This document shows positions 8,182 to 17,049 of a stretch of 55,061 bases of DNA, piece by piece. The position numbers and the translations under genes were made by a program. The DNA comes from Crocinitomicaceae bacterium (GTDB lineage: Bacteria; Bacteroidota; Bacteroidia; Flavobacteriales_D; Crocinitomicaceae), in assembly GCA_021740745.1 (NCBI GenBank), contig JAIOZF010000010.1:1-55061 (forward strand). Reading direction: 5' to 3'. Position 1 is the first letter of the stretch. Each line of letters begins with the position of its first letter. The notes beneath the pieces were generated by a model that did not search any database, was not told where the DNA came from, and saw only the letters and a list, made by a program, of their open reading frames with translations.

Positions 8182-9918
8182 ATGAGTAAAACTAAAGTCA
8201 CCTATTCTTGGGCATTTAAAGAATTTATCTGGCCCCGAAAAAAAATTATATTTATTGGTTTAATCCTAATTCTAATCAGAAGTTTAGCTGCATTGGTGCT
8301 GCCAATTGCGAGTAAAAACCTAATTGATGTAATCATTCCTTCAAAGGACATGAATGGCATGTATTGGTTACTGTTGATTGTTTTTCTGTCCATTTTAGTG
8401 CAAGCAGTTACTTCCTTTACGCTGACAAAAATACTAAGCGTAGAAGCCCAAAAATTGATTTCAATTTTGCGAACACAAGTGCAACGCAAACTCTTAAAAT
8501 TACCCATTGCTTATTTTGACAATAATAAGTCTGGCGCATTGGTTTCGAGAGTTATGACCGATGTGGAAGGGGTAAGAAATTTGGTAGGAACGGGCTTGGT
8601 TCAACTCATAGGAGGAACAATCACCGCCATCATAACAATGGTTTTATTGATCCAAATGAATGCCTTAATGACAGTCTTTGTCTTAGTGCCTGTCGGAATT
8701 TTTGCCTTTATTGCCTTGAAAGCTTTCGCTTATATTCGTCCAGTTTTTAGAGAACGAGGTAAAATAAATGCAGAAGTCACAGGACGTTTAACTGAAACAC
8801 TGAACGGAGTGCGTGTCATTAAAGGATTCAACGCAGAAGAGCAAGAGAACAAAATATTCGAATCAGGAGTTGAAAAATTGTTCCTGAATGTGAAGCGTAG
8901 TTTGACTGCAACAGCTTTCATTACGAGCTCTTCTACATTTTTATTGGGACTTGCATCAGCAGGAATTATGGGGATTGGTGGTTATTTCATCATGAAAGAC
9001 ACGATGACGGTTGGTGATTTTATTTCCTTTACACTCCTTCTTGGTTTCATGATTGCACCAATTGTTCAAATGAGTAACATAGGCAGTCAATTGTCAGAAG
9101 CCATGGCGGGATTAGATCGTACGCAGGAATTGATGAATATGCCGGAGGAGGATGATGAAGATATTCGCACCATAAAAATTAACGAAGTAACAGGCAACAT
9201 TGAATTCGAAAATGTCTCTTTTAGCTATGAAGAAAGTAAAGAAGTGTTGCACGATATTACTTTTTCTGCGCCATCTGGAAGTGTGACAGCATTGGTTGGA
9301 TCTTCAGGTTCTGGTAAATCTACAATTGCTGGATTGGCTGCGACCTTTTTAAATCCAGTCAGTGGGAAAGTTACCTTGGATGGAGTTGATTTAGCAAAGG
9401 TAAATTTGAGCAGTTTCAGAGCAAATTTGGGAGTCGTTTTGCAAGATGATTTCCTGTATGAAGGAACGATTCGAGAAAATATTTTATTTCCTCGTCCGAA
9501 TGCAAGTGAAGAAGAATTAGTGGCTGCTGTAAAAGGCGCATATGTGAATGAATTCACCGACCGTTTTGAGGAAGGATTGGAAACAGTAATAGGAGAGAGG
9601 GGTGTAAAATTATCGGGTGGACAACGTCAGCGAATTTCCATTGCAAGAGCTTTATTGGCAAATCCTAAGATTATTATTCTTGATGAAGCAACATCGAATT
9701 TAGATACTGAAAGCGAATCGTTTATTCAAAAAAGTTTACAAGAATTAATGAAAGACAGAACGACTTTCGTTATTGCACATCGCTTGAGCACGATTCAAAA
9801 GGCAGATCAAATTCTGGTGATCGAACAAGGGAATATTGTCGAAAGAGGGAAACACGATGAGTTGATTGCGAAGAAAGGTCGTTACTTTGATTTGTTTACT
9901 TATCAGAGTAGGATTTAA
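8182..9918 (+). CDS. ABC exporter, fused membrane and ATPase domains (MsbA-like)
   Basis: 578 residues from the ATG at 8182; an upstream TTG at 8158 would add eight residues and is less likely. Residues 10-310 are the six-helix type I exporter domain, residues 335-570 the nucleotide-binding domain: Walker A GSSGSGKST at about 373-381, Q-loop VVLQDDFLYEGTIREN, signature LSGGQRQR at about 477, Walker B IIILDEAT at about 498 and switch IAHRLST. It works as a homodimer in the inner membrane exporting lipid, drug or peptide; which one cannot be read from sequence. The stop overlaps the stop of the convergent TonB receptor by four bases, so the two transcripts must overlap. No recognisable partner gene is adjacent. 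Confidence 0.92.
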   Translation: MSKTKVTYSWAFKEFIWPRKKIIFIGLILILIRSLAALVLPIASKNLIDVIIPSKDMNGMYWLLLIVFLSILVQAVTSFTLTKILSVEAQKLISILRTQVQRKLLKLPIAYFDNNKSGALVSRVMTDVEGVRNLVGTGLVQLIGGTITAIITMVLLIQMNALMTVFVLVPVGIFAFIALKAFAYIRPVFRERGKINAEVTGRLTETLNGVRVIKGFNAEEQENKIFESGVEKLFLNVKRSLTATAFITSSSTFLLGLASAGIMGIGGYFIMKDTMTVGDFISFTLLLGFMIAPIVQMSNIGSQLSEAMAGLDRTQELMNMPEEDDEDIRTIKINEVTGNIEFENVSFSYEESKEVLHDITFSAPSGSVTALVGSSGSGKSTIAGLAATFLNPVSGKVTLDGVDLAKVNLSSFRANLGVVLQDDFLYEGTIRENILFPRPNASEEELVAAVKGAYVNEFTDRFEEGLETVIGERGVKLSGGQRQRISIARALLANPKIIILDEATSNLDTESESFIQKSLQELMKDRTTFVIAHRLSTIQKADQILVIEQGNIVERGKHDELIAKKGRYFDLFTYQSRI

Positions 9919-12122
9919 AGCTTAATTTTAAATCCGCCGTTAAAGAAGAATCCATCTAAAGGTGCCCAAACATCTGTAAATTGAGGTGTGTTTGATGGAC
10001 CAGAATTTAAGCTTCCAAAGCGAGATTGTCGCATGTCGGTAAAATTCTCGGCATTCAAGAATAGGACAAAATTTTCAATAGTTCGTTCTACAATGATTCC
10101 TGTTGTGAAAAGGGACCTTGATTTAAATCCATTTGACAAAAGTTGTTCAGACTTAAACTCATAATCCCAACCTATGCGCCATTTGTTATCTTCAACAAAT
10201 AATAAATCGCCCTTGATACTGTGCTTTGGTGTCAAAATTAAATTGGTCAAAACAGTTCCATTCTCAACGTACGCGTCAGTATATGTATAACCAAAGAACC
10301 ATGTAAATTTCCATAGCGTAAGTTTTATTTGAGATTCAAAACCTCGACTATGCATGAATTCTCCTGAATTGGCATAAAACAGTGTGCCAGCGGTGTCAGC
10401 GTTCAATAAAATTGGATCTGTAATCAAATTGTAAAAGAACATTTGATTGAATGTGAAGAGTATATTTTCTGAACCGAAAGTGGATTGATATTTAAAGTCA
10501 GCATTTCCGCCATAAGATCTTTCCGCCTTCACGTTTGTTAAATCAATTGCTTGAATGTTATTGTATCCATATGGCTCTGAATCCTCATTGAAAATTGTTG
10601 GCATTCGATAACCCATTCCTCCACCTAATCTTACGCTTATTGATTTGGATGCTTTGAACAATGCACTGATTCTTGGAAGAAGGAAAAATTCACCATTATT
10701 CTTTCCAATCAGTGATTTACCTTGCACATTGTCTAGCCGAATTCCACTTTCAACAGAAAACTTTTTGCTCACGTCCCACAATGAATTTACGTAAGCACCT
10801 AAGGTTAAAAATGCTTGGTTTCTCAATTGTTTTGTATCGAGTATATCCTCTTCGAATTGGTCAGTGTATAGGTTTAGTCCAGCATTTAAAATATGCTTAA
10901 TTCGGGTTAAATTGTAATTTATCTCACTGAAGGAATTTAGTTGTTCTCCTGAAAAACGAGAAAGATCTCCAGATTTATTTTGTCTAATTTGAATCAATCG
11001 TTTGAACGAACTAAGACTGTTTTTCACAGTAATCGAATTTCCTTTTGAGAATGAATATTTGAATTGTGCTTGAGAAGTATATCGAATACTTTTTTGTTGG
11101 TCGTAGTAAAAGTTTGCAGCATCAGCTGTTCCGCCATTAATAAGCACCATATCTCCACCCATTCTAGATTCATTTGTAATCATTCCACCTAAATAGAATT
11201 CAGTTTTATTTGTTGGATAGAAAAAGAGCTTTGGATTAAAATTGAATTTTTGAACTTCTGGCATATCCGAATAGCCATCTTTGTCTGCATCATAAGGATT
11301 ATGCATGTGCAAGGAAGCCAGATTTGTAAATCCGAATTTTCCAAATTTCCGCGAAACAAATGCATTGAAATCTTTAGCACCAATATGCGACATGTTGAGA
11401 TGCAAAAGCGTTTCCTCTTGTTGCGGACGTTTACTTATCAAGTTTATTAAACCACCAATTGCCCCGCCTCCATATAAGGTCGATGCAGAACCTTTGATGT
11501 ATTCCACTTGTCTTAAATCCAAGGGAGGAATTTGCATTACATCTAAGCTTCCTGAAAAGCCACCATAAAGTGGGAAACCATCTTTCAGAAGTTGCGTGTA
11601 GCGACCATTTAATCCTTGAACTCGAACAACAGCTCCATTGGAAGATGCTGAAGTAGTTTGAACTTGTATTCCTGTTGAGTGGGTAATTAGATGTGAAATT
11701 TTACTTGGTTCCATAGACGCCGCCTCATCAATTTCTTCAGTTAAAACTTCAGTTCGAGTGGGAAGATTGCCAACGGATTTATTTGCACGTGTTGCCTCAA
11801 TAATGATTTCATGTATTTCCTGTGAATCTTCAAGAACCATATAAATCTTTAAAACTTTTTCAAGTGGCATGGAAATTTGAAGAAGAGCCTTTTCATAACC
11901 AAAATAACTTACAGTTAGCAGGTGTTCACCTTCAGGTAGCATTAGTGTACATTTTCCATCTTCATCGCTGATAGCGCTAATTGTTGTGCCTTCAATTTTT
12001 ACAATTGCGCCAGGCATTGTCTCTTGTGATAAATTGTCTATTACAATTAATTCTAGTTTGCTTTGCGAAAAACTCAAACATGAGTTGAGAAGAAAGAAAA
12101 ATAATAGACAACGATTTAACAT
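9915..12122 (-). CDS. TonB-dependent outer-membrane receptor
   Basis: 735 residues. Signal peptide (about 1-20, ending LSFSQ), then a carboxypeptidase-regulatory-like beta sandwich (residues 22-100: PGAIVKIEGT, DEDGKCTLMLPEGEHLLTVS), then the plug (RTEVLTEEIDEAAS, GAVVRVQGLNGRYTQLLKDG, VEYIKGSASTLYGGGAIGG) and a 22-strand barrel ending GGFKIKL. It imports a substrate across the outer membrane with TonB/ExbBD energy. The plug resembles FecA/CirA/BtuB-type receptors rather than SusC, and no SusD follows, so a metal chelate or cofactor is more likely than a glycan. A -7 box TATCTTTG (12159-12152) with a TTG 24 bases upstream lies ahead, and two secreted-protein genes precede it on the same strand. 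Confidence 0.92.
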   Translation of the reverse strand: MLNRCLLFFFLLNSCLSFSQSKLELIVIDNLSQETMPGAIVKIEGTTISAISDEDGKCTLMLPEGEHLLTVSYFGYEKALLQISMPLEKVLKIYMVLEDSQEIHEIIIEATRANKSVGNLPTRTEVLTEEIDEAASMEPSKISHLITHSTGIQVQTTSASSNGAVVRVQGLNGRYTQLLKDGFPLYGGFSGSLDVMQIPPLDLRQVEYIKGSASTLYGGGAIGGLINLISKRPQQEETLLHLNMSHIGAKDFNAFVSRKFGKFGFTNLASLHMHNPYDADKDGYSDMPEVQKFNFNPKLFFYPTNKTEFYLGGMITNESRMGGDMVLINGGTADAANFYYDQQKSIRYTSQAQFKYSFSKGNSITVKNSLSSFKRLIQIRQNKSGDLSRFSGEQLNSFSEINYNLTRIKHILNAGLNLYTDQFEEDILDTKQLRNQAFLTLGAYVNSLWDVSKKFSVESGIRLDNVQGKSLIGKNNGEFFLLPRISALFKASKSISVRLGGGMGYRMPTIFNEDSEPYGYNNIQAIDLTNVKAERSYGGNADFKYQSTFGSENILFTFNQMFFYNLITDPILLNADTAGTLFYANSGEFMHSRGFESQIKLTLWKFTWFFGYTYTDAYVENGTVLTNLILTPKHSIKGDLLFVEDNKWRIGWDYEFKSEQLLSNGFKSRSLFTTGIIVERTIENFVLFLNAENFTDMRQSRFGSLNSGPSNTPQFTDVWAPLDGFFFNGGFKIKL

Positions 12123-12151
12123 TACAGCATCTTGTTTAGATGAATAAAGCG

Positions 12152-12186
12152 CAAAGATAATTTTTAATGCACATCAATACCATCAA
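12152..12186 (-). promoter_or_regulatory. Possible promoter of the TonB receptor gene
   Basis: On the minus strand TATCTTTG (12159-12152) is a perfect -7 box about 29 bases before the ATG at 12122. The nearest TTG candidates are 15 or 24 bases upstream; the latter (12186-12184) is slightly longer than usual. It lies over the last codons of the preceding gene, so the receptor may be transcribed both from here and by read-through. Confidence 0.45.
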
Positions 12187-12928
12187 AGTAGATTTCAGTA
12201 ATGGCCGTATCTTCATATTTTGAGCCTGGATACACTTCCATGATTTCGAAGGTGATGGTCCAACGAGGTAAAATGCGCAATTTATCGTAATCTTTTCGAT
12301 CTGCAACACCGAGAGGAGTGAAGGAGAAAGATTGTTCTTGTTTGCTATTTGCCAATTCAAGGAGTGCAAATGGTTTGCCATTCACATACATTTTGAGTTT
12401 TTTGACGCGTGAATTTTCCGTCCATGCTTTGGGTGATTTCACATAACCATTCACGATAATGATTTTAGTAATGCGTGGATTTTCTGGCGGGAAATCATAG
12501 GTGATTTTTTCACCGATTCCTTGTCCAGCAACCCCTTCAACCCAAGCAGTTTTATAATTTAAATCGTGAATATTATTGGCCGAATACTTTCCACCAACAA
12601 GTTCAGAACTGGCGAAGGTAGAATCTAGTCCACCGCCACAATACCAGCTACATCCACCACCAAGGATTTCCCAATAATCTTCGGTTTCCTCCATACATAT
12701 GTTGCGAAAAACGATTCGCTCATCTGCATTAAGTTTGGAAGTATCCATTTCACCTCCGTCAACTTTTTCCCATAGATCGGGACATTTGAGCATGTCTTCA
12801 TGAAATTTTTTCTCTCCTTCTGGACTTTTATTCACTAAGTAACCCAGATTGGGAGTAAGAATGGGCAAGTCCTGACCAAAAACAACTATTTGGAAAAGAA
12901 AAAAGAAAACGATTGAAAATAACTTCAT
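12164..12928 (-). CDS. Secreted NADase-type glycan-binding (discoidin-like) domain protein
   Basis: 254 residues with a signal peptide (first 19 residues, ending VVFGQ). Residues 25-100 are a cysteine-containing region (MLKCPDLWEK, RNICMEETEDYW, GGGCSWYCGGGL). Residues 110-254 read as the discoidin-like fold named the NADase-type glycan-binding domain: NNIHDLNYKTAWVEG, GIGEKITYDFP, KIIIVNGYVKS, VKKLKMYVNGK, ITFEIMEVYPG and ITEIYFDG. Such domains are carbohydrate-binding or adhesion modules; here it is stand-alone with no catalytic domain. It lies 18 bases after the VDAEYKA repeat gene and 41 bases before the TonB receptor, so the three may be one transcript. The fold assignment is from pattern memory. 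Confidence 0.7.
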   Translation of the reverse strand: MKLFSIVFFFLFQIVVFGQDLPILTPNLGYLVNKSPEGEKKFHEDMLKCPDLWEKVDGGEMDTSKLNADERIVFRNICMEETEDYWEILGGGCSWYCGGGLDSTFASSELVGGKYSANNIHDLNYKTAWVEGVAGQGIGEKITYDFPPENPRITKIIIVNGYVKSPKAWTENSRVKKLKMYVNGKPFALLELANSKQEQSFSFTPLGVADRKDYDKLRILPRWTITFEIMEVYPGSKYEDTAITEIYFDGIDVH

Positions 12929-12946
12929 TTTAGAAGAGGAATGTGC

Positions 12947-13285
12947 TTAATACATTTCCGCTTTTTTGCCACTATTCTTCCAAGAAGCTTTGTATTCGGC
13001 ATCTACAAAATATATTTTCAATTCTGCTTTGTATTCTGCATCAACGAAGTAAATTTTCTTTTTCGCTTTGTATTCGGCGTCAGTAAAGAACCATTTTCCA
13101 TTGTTATCACCAGCTTTATATTCTGCATCCACCTTGTAAACCAAGAGGTCGGCTTTGTATTCTGCATCTACAACAAATACTTTTACATCTGCTTTGTATT
13201 CAGCATCAACGGAATATACCTTTTGTGCATTAAGGGAAGTATAGCCTCCAACTAGAAATGCGGAAAGTAGGATTAGTTTTTTCAT
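12947..13285 (-). CDS. Secreted VDAEYKA tandem-repeat protein (DUF6150-like)
   Basis: 112 residues. A signal peptide (MKKLILLSAFLVGGYTSLNAQ) is followed by six near-identical units with core (V/T)DAEYKA, spaced 13 residues apart except the fourth, which has three extra residues. A typical unit is KIYFVDAEYKAEL; alternating hydrophobic (KVY, KVF, VYK, KIY) and acidic/lysine positions suggest a small beta solenoid or prism. It ends at KKAEMY. It resembles the DUF6150 family as I remember it, of unknown function. The DNA repeat period is 39 bases and the copies differ mostly at silent or mild positions, consistent with selection on protein. A -7 like box TACCTTTA lies at 13310-13303. It leads a possible three-gene run to the TonB receptor. 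Confidence 0.8.
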   Translation of the reverse strand: MKKLILLSAFLVGGYTSLNAQKVYSVDAEYKADVKVFVVDAEYKADLLVYKVDAEYKAGDNNGKWFFTDAEYKAKKKIYFVDAEYKAELKIYFVDAEYKASWKNSGKKAEMY

Positions 13286-13351
13286 GATTAATCTGTTTTC
13301 AATAAAGGTAAAATAAAATTCGTTTGATTAGTCTAAGAAATATAAAACTGA

Positions 13352-13440
13352 CTACTTCACTAACTCAATCTCAACCCTTCGATTCATGTCTTTGTCTTGT
13401 TCATTATCTTAATAGAGTGCTCATAAGCTTTCCCTAAAAA
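13352..13440 (-). pseudogene. Remnant of an OmpA-domain gene C-terminus
   Basis: In one minus-strand frame the bases encode NEQDKDMNRRVEIELVK followed by a stop, matching the end of the intact OmpA-domain protein at 16630-17049 (NEQDKDMNRRVEIELH). Forty bases, 13366-13405, match 16641-16680 with only two mismatches. Just upstream the frame is closed by a stop codon, while another frame reads GKAYEHSI, similar to GKSFDEPK of the intact gene, so there has been at least one frameshift. No N-terminal part survives; the fragment starts right after the stop of the large BNR gene. It is a broken partial duplicate. Confidence 0.75.
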
Positions 13441-13442
13441 GG

Positions 13443-16400
13443 TCACTTATTTTTAACAATCCCAATAACTGGCAGGTCGCTCCTTTTGATTTTCATATTG
13501 AGTTCTACAACATCCTTTTCAATTACGGATTGGAATAACTTCAGCTGTTCATCTGCTAATGTTTTTAGCTCTAAAAAAGCATCTTTAACTTGTTTGTTTG
13601 GAGCTGTGTTGCCACTTGAAGCATAATTGTATAATCCCGATATTCGATCGTTTAGCTTCATTGGATAATTCAAAATATCTTGACCGCTTTTTAATTTTGT
13701 TTGATATAACTCTTCTTCAATTTTTGTTAACTTTTTTTGAATGGTATCACTTAATGATTTTATTTCCTTGGGAACATCCTTTCCTGCTAAAGAATTAAAC
13801 TCATTAATTTGACTGCGCAAGGTTCTGATATCGACAATGCATTTTTGAACATCTGCGAACGATTTCTTTACTTCTAACAGAAATGCAGTTTTCAACGCAT
13901 AATCTTCATTACTGCAGTTGTATTTAGGATTGGCGCTTATTAAAAATGGCTTTTCTAAACTGTCTCCATTGATTTTTAAGGTAGCGGTATAGTTACCAGG
14001 TGCAGCTGTTGGTCCATAGATTGTCCCGTTCCAAAGTATCATGCCTGCAATTGGCTCAATGCTTTGATAATTCATGTCCCAAGTAAATAGATTCATTCCA
14101 TCCTTTGCTGAAAGTTTTAACTTTTCATCGCTAGACTTTGAAGAGTAGGCTGTTATTAGCTTTTTAGCTGAATCCCGAATAATAATTTCAACATTTACAG
14201 TATCATTAAAATTGGTTAAGTGAAAAGGAATAATTACACCATTTGGAGGATTCATTCCTGCGTTTTTGGGTGATTTATTTTGCCAACCATCTATGAGTAA
14301 TGTATTTGAAATAGGATACATATACATCTTGTCATTCAGTTGATTTACATTGAAGCTTTGAAGTGGTGCAAGATCATCCATTACCCAAATAGATCTACCT
14401 TGTGTGGCAATTACTAAGGCATTATCCTTAACACACATATCTGTTATTGGTGTTTGAGGCAAATTCAATTGGACCTTTTTCCAATTTGCACCATCGTCAT
14501 AACTCATATAAAAACCATATTCTGTACCGCAGTATAACAGTCCTTTTCTTTTTGGATCTACTCTTAATACTCTTGCAAAGTGCTTTGAATCAATTCCTTT
14601 CGTTATCAATTTCCAAGATTTACCATAATCTTCTGTAAGAAAGATATATGGTTTGAAATCATCTAATTTATATTTTGTTCCAACGAAGTATGCTTTGCCT
14701 TTTTGTAGGGGATCCAATTCTACGCTATTCCACATCATCAATTTTCCAGCGGCAGGTGGTGTTACATTGGTCCAATTAGCCCCTCCATCTTTAGAGATCT
14801 GAATTAATCCATCGTCACTTCCAACCCAAAGAACATCTTTTTCCAATTGACTTTCCGCAGCAGTAAAAATGGTACAGTAAAACTCAACTGTAGTGTTGTC
14901 CTTTGTAATCGGACCTCCACTTGACACTTGTTTCGATTTATCATTTGTAGTTAAATCCGGACTAATTGTTTTCCACGATGCACCTTCATCTTCACTCACA
15001 AAAAGCATATTTCCAGCGGCATACAATCTCTTTGGATTATGTGGTGAAAAGAAAATGGGAAAATTCCATTGAAAACGATATTTATGCGCATCTGCACCCG
15101 TTCCAATTGGCAAATCTGGCCAAACACTAATTGCTCTATTTTCTCCCGTTTTATGATCTAATCGTGAAAGGAATCCTGCGTAATTACCTCCGTAAACAAT
15201 GTCTGGATTCATTGGATCAGCAATTACATATCCACTTTCAAATCCTGCCGTAGAGGTCCAATCACTTTGATTGATTTCACCGCGCTCAGATCTCGATAGA
15301 ATTCGAATGGTTGAATTATCTTGTTGTGCCCCCAAAATACGATAGGGTATATTATTATCAGTACTTATTCGATAAATTTGAGCAGTTGGTTGATTTTGAT
15401 ATGTACTCCAATTTGCTCCACCATCAAAGCTTATTTGGGCTCCGCCATCATCGGCCACAATCATTCTACTTGGCTGTTCAGGATCTAGCCATAAATCATG
15501 GTGATCACCATGCGGAGTATTTATTGAATGGAACGTCTTTCCGCCATCTGTACTTTTTTCAAAATCTACATTTAAAATGAAAACATTGTTTTCATTTAAG
15601 GGGTCAACAAACACTTTAGAATAATACCAAGCTCTTTGACGAATCTTATTTTCGCTGTTCGTTAATTTCCAATTCTCTCCACCATCTTCACTAGTAAATA
15701 ATCCACCATCACTATTTTCAACAATCGCATACACCTTGTCTGGGTTGGATGCAGAAACAGCAACACCAATAATTCCAATAACAGATTTAGAAGGAAAGCC
15801 TGGTTTTTTGTTGAGCTTTTGCCATGTTTCACCTCCATCTTTACTCTTCCATAATGCACTTCCTGGACCACCACTTTCTAAACTATGTGGAGTTCTGATA
15901 ACTGACCAAGTACTTGCATATAAAACTTGAGGATTTCCTGGCTCCATAACTAAATCAGCTGCGCCACTTAATTCATCACTGAAAAGAACTCTCTTCCAGG
16001 TTTTTCCGCCATCAACAGTTTTATAGATTCCTCTTTCTTGACTCGGACCGAAAAGGTGTCCAAGAGCGGCAACCCAAACAATATTTGGATCTTTTGGGTG
16101 AATAACAATTCGAACAATATGACGTGAATCTTTTAATCCGATATTCTTCCATGTACGTCCTGCGTCCTCAGATTTCCACATCCCAAATCCTTCACTAACA
16201 TTTCCTCTCACGGTATTTTCACCCTCTCCTACATAAAGAATTGTCGGGTCTGAAGGGGCAACTGATACAGCGCCAATTGAACCTCCAAAATAACCATCTG
16301 AAATGTTTTTCCAATTGCTTCCACCATCAATTGTCTTCCAAACTCCACCACCAGTTGTGCCCATGTAGAACAAGTTTTTATTCTTGAGATCTCCACAAAC

Positions 16401-16556
16401 GGCAGCACTTCTCCCTCCTCTAAACGGACCTATTTGGCGAAAACGTGAGTTTTCAGGCAAGAGGGTATCGTTAGGGTAGACTGTAATTGATTGACTTGAA
16501 CTAAAAAAGGTAATACTGCTTAAAAAAAAGGCAAAAAATAATTTCATAAGTTTCAT
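13443..16556 (-). CDS. Secreted sortilin/BNR-repeat propeller protein
   Basis: 1037 residues with a signal peptide (about 1-22, ending FFSSSQ). Residues 35-740 contain many BNR/Asp-box turns of the type SxDGGxxW (TIDGGSNWK, SEDAGRTWK, TVDGGKTWK, SKDGGETWQ, SEDGGENWK, SFDGGANWS, SKDGGANWT, SYDDGANWK), forming one or two beta propellers of the VPS10/sortilin N-terminal type. The C-terminal 300 residues are an immunoglobulin-like region (PNGVIIPFHLTNFNDTVNV) and a helical stalk. Databases often call such proteins glycosyl hydrolases, but the Asp-box is structural and I see no catalytic set. It has no T9SS sorting domain, so it is probably periplasmic. It lies between an intact OmpA gene and an OmpA remnant. 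Confidence 0.83.
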   Translation of the reverse strand: MKLMKLFFAFFLSSITFFSSSQSITVYPNDTLLPENSRFRQIGPFRGGRSAAVCGDLKNKNLFYMGTTGGGVWKTIDGGSNWKNISDGYFGGSIGAVSVAPSDPTILYVGEGENTVRGNVSEGFGMWKSEDAGRTWKNIGLKDSRHIVRIVIHPKDPNIVWVAALGHLFGPSQERGIYKTVDGGKTWKRVLFSDELSGAADLVMEPGNPQVLYASTWSVIRTPHSLESGGPGSALWKSKDGGETWQKLNKKPGFPSKSVIGIIGVAVSASNPDKVYAIVENSDGGLFTSEDGGENWKLTNSENKIRQRAWYYSKVFVDPLNENNVFILNVDFEKSTDGGKTFHSINTPHGDHHDLWLDPEQPSRMIVADDGGAQISFDGGANWSTYQNQPTAQIYRISTDNNIPYRILGAQQDNSTIRILSRSERGEINQSDWTSTAGFESGYVIADPMNPDIVYGGNYAGFLSRLDHKTGENRAISVWPDLPIGTGADAHKYRFQWNFPIFFSPHNPKRLYAAGNMLFVSEDEGASWKTISPDLTTNDKSKQVSSGGPITKDNTTVEFYCTIFTAAESQLEKDVLWVGSDDGLIQISKDGGANWTNVTPPAAGKLMMWNSVELDPLQKGKAYFVGTKYKLDDFKPYIFLTEDYGKSWKLITKGIDSKHFARVLRVDPKRKGLLYCGTEYGFYMSYDDGANWKKVQLNLPQTPITDMCVKDNALVIATQGRSIWVMDDLAPLQSFNVNQLNDKMYMYPISNTLLIDGWQNKSPKNAGMNPPNGVIIPFHLTNFNDTVNVEIIIRDSAKKLITAYSSKSSDEKLKLSAKDGMNLFTWDMNYQSIEPIAGMILWNGTIYGPTAAPGNYTATLKINGDSLEKPFLISANPKYNCSNEDYALKTAFLLEVKKSFADVQKCIVDIRTLRSQINEFNSLAGKDVPKEIKSLSDTIQKKLTKIEEELYQTKLKSGQDILNYPMKLNDRISGLYNYASSGNTAPNKQVKDAFLELKTLADEQLKLFQSVIEKDVVELNMKIKRSDLPVIGIVKNK

Positions 16557-16629
16557 TTTGAAGGTTGAATATACTTAAATATCCTAATTCAAGTTTTGAT
16601 TGTTTTAAAATGTCTTTTCGAATTAGAAT

Positions 16630-17049
16630 TTAATGAAGTTCAATCTCAACCCTTCGGTTCATGTCTTTGTCTTGCTCATTCTTCTCTTCTAGCACTTTGG
16701 GTTCATCGAAGGATTTACCGATGTAGGACATTTGATTTTTGGGAACATCTAGTTTGCGGAGTTGGCGATAAACACCGCGTGCTCGACGTTTAGAAACGCG
16801 CGGTGCTGGTCCACAACAAACGTGGCCTTCGATGATTATTTTTTGATTCGAATGGTTGATGAGGTAATCTGCCAAAACAGTTAAACGGTAGCGGTTGACA
16901 TGACTCAGTTCAGAACTGTTGTTTTTGTAACGGATGATAATCGGAAAATCAAAAGGGACTTCTTCTGAGGATGTTGAGTCAACCTGACCATTAATCGTCT
17001 CGAAAGGGAATAGACTAATTAAAAGCGCTATAAGGATTTTTATTTTCAT
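16630..17049 (-). CDS. OmpA-domain periplasmic protein
   Basis: 139 residues: signal peptide (ending ETINGQ), a short linker and one OmpA C-terminal peptidoglycan-binding domain (IIIRYKNNSSELSH, LTVLADYLINHSNQKIIIEGH, SKRRARGVYRQL, NRRVEIEL). The variable loop carries CCGPAP in place of the usual TDxxG stretch, so the motif IEGHVCC has lost the conserved Asp of EGHTD. There is no beta barrel and no lipobox, so it is likely soluble and bound to peptidoglycan. Its ATG follows the stop of the POT-like transporter with no gap. The C-terminus has a partial duplicate at 13352-13440. Confidence 0.8.
   Translation of the reverse strand: MKIKILIALLISLFPFETINGQVDSTSSEEVPFDFPIIIRYKNNSSELSHVNRYRLTVLADYLINHSNQKIIIEGHVCCGPAPRVSKRRARGVYRQLRKLDVPKNQMSYIGKSFDEPKVLEEKNEQDKDMNRRVEIELH

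Noticed and set aside
12947-13285. 39-base regular repeats that could be taken for a CRISPR-like array
   Set aside because: The repeats stay in one reading frame of a protein with a signal peptide, the units have no unique spacers, and there are no cas genes.
13443-16556. Glycosyl hydrolase or sialidase call for the BNR protein
   Set aside because: Asp-box turns are structural; I see no catalytic arginine triad or acid pair of sialidases, and the layout matches sortilin/VPS10 propellers.
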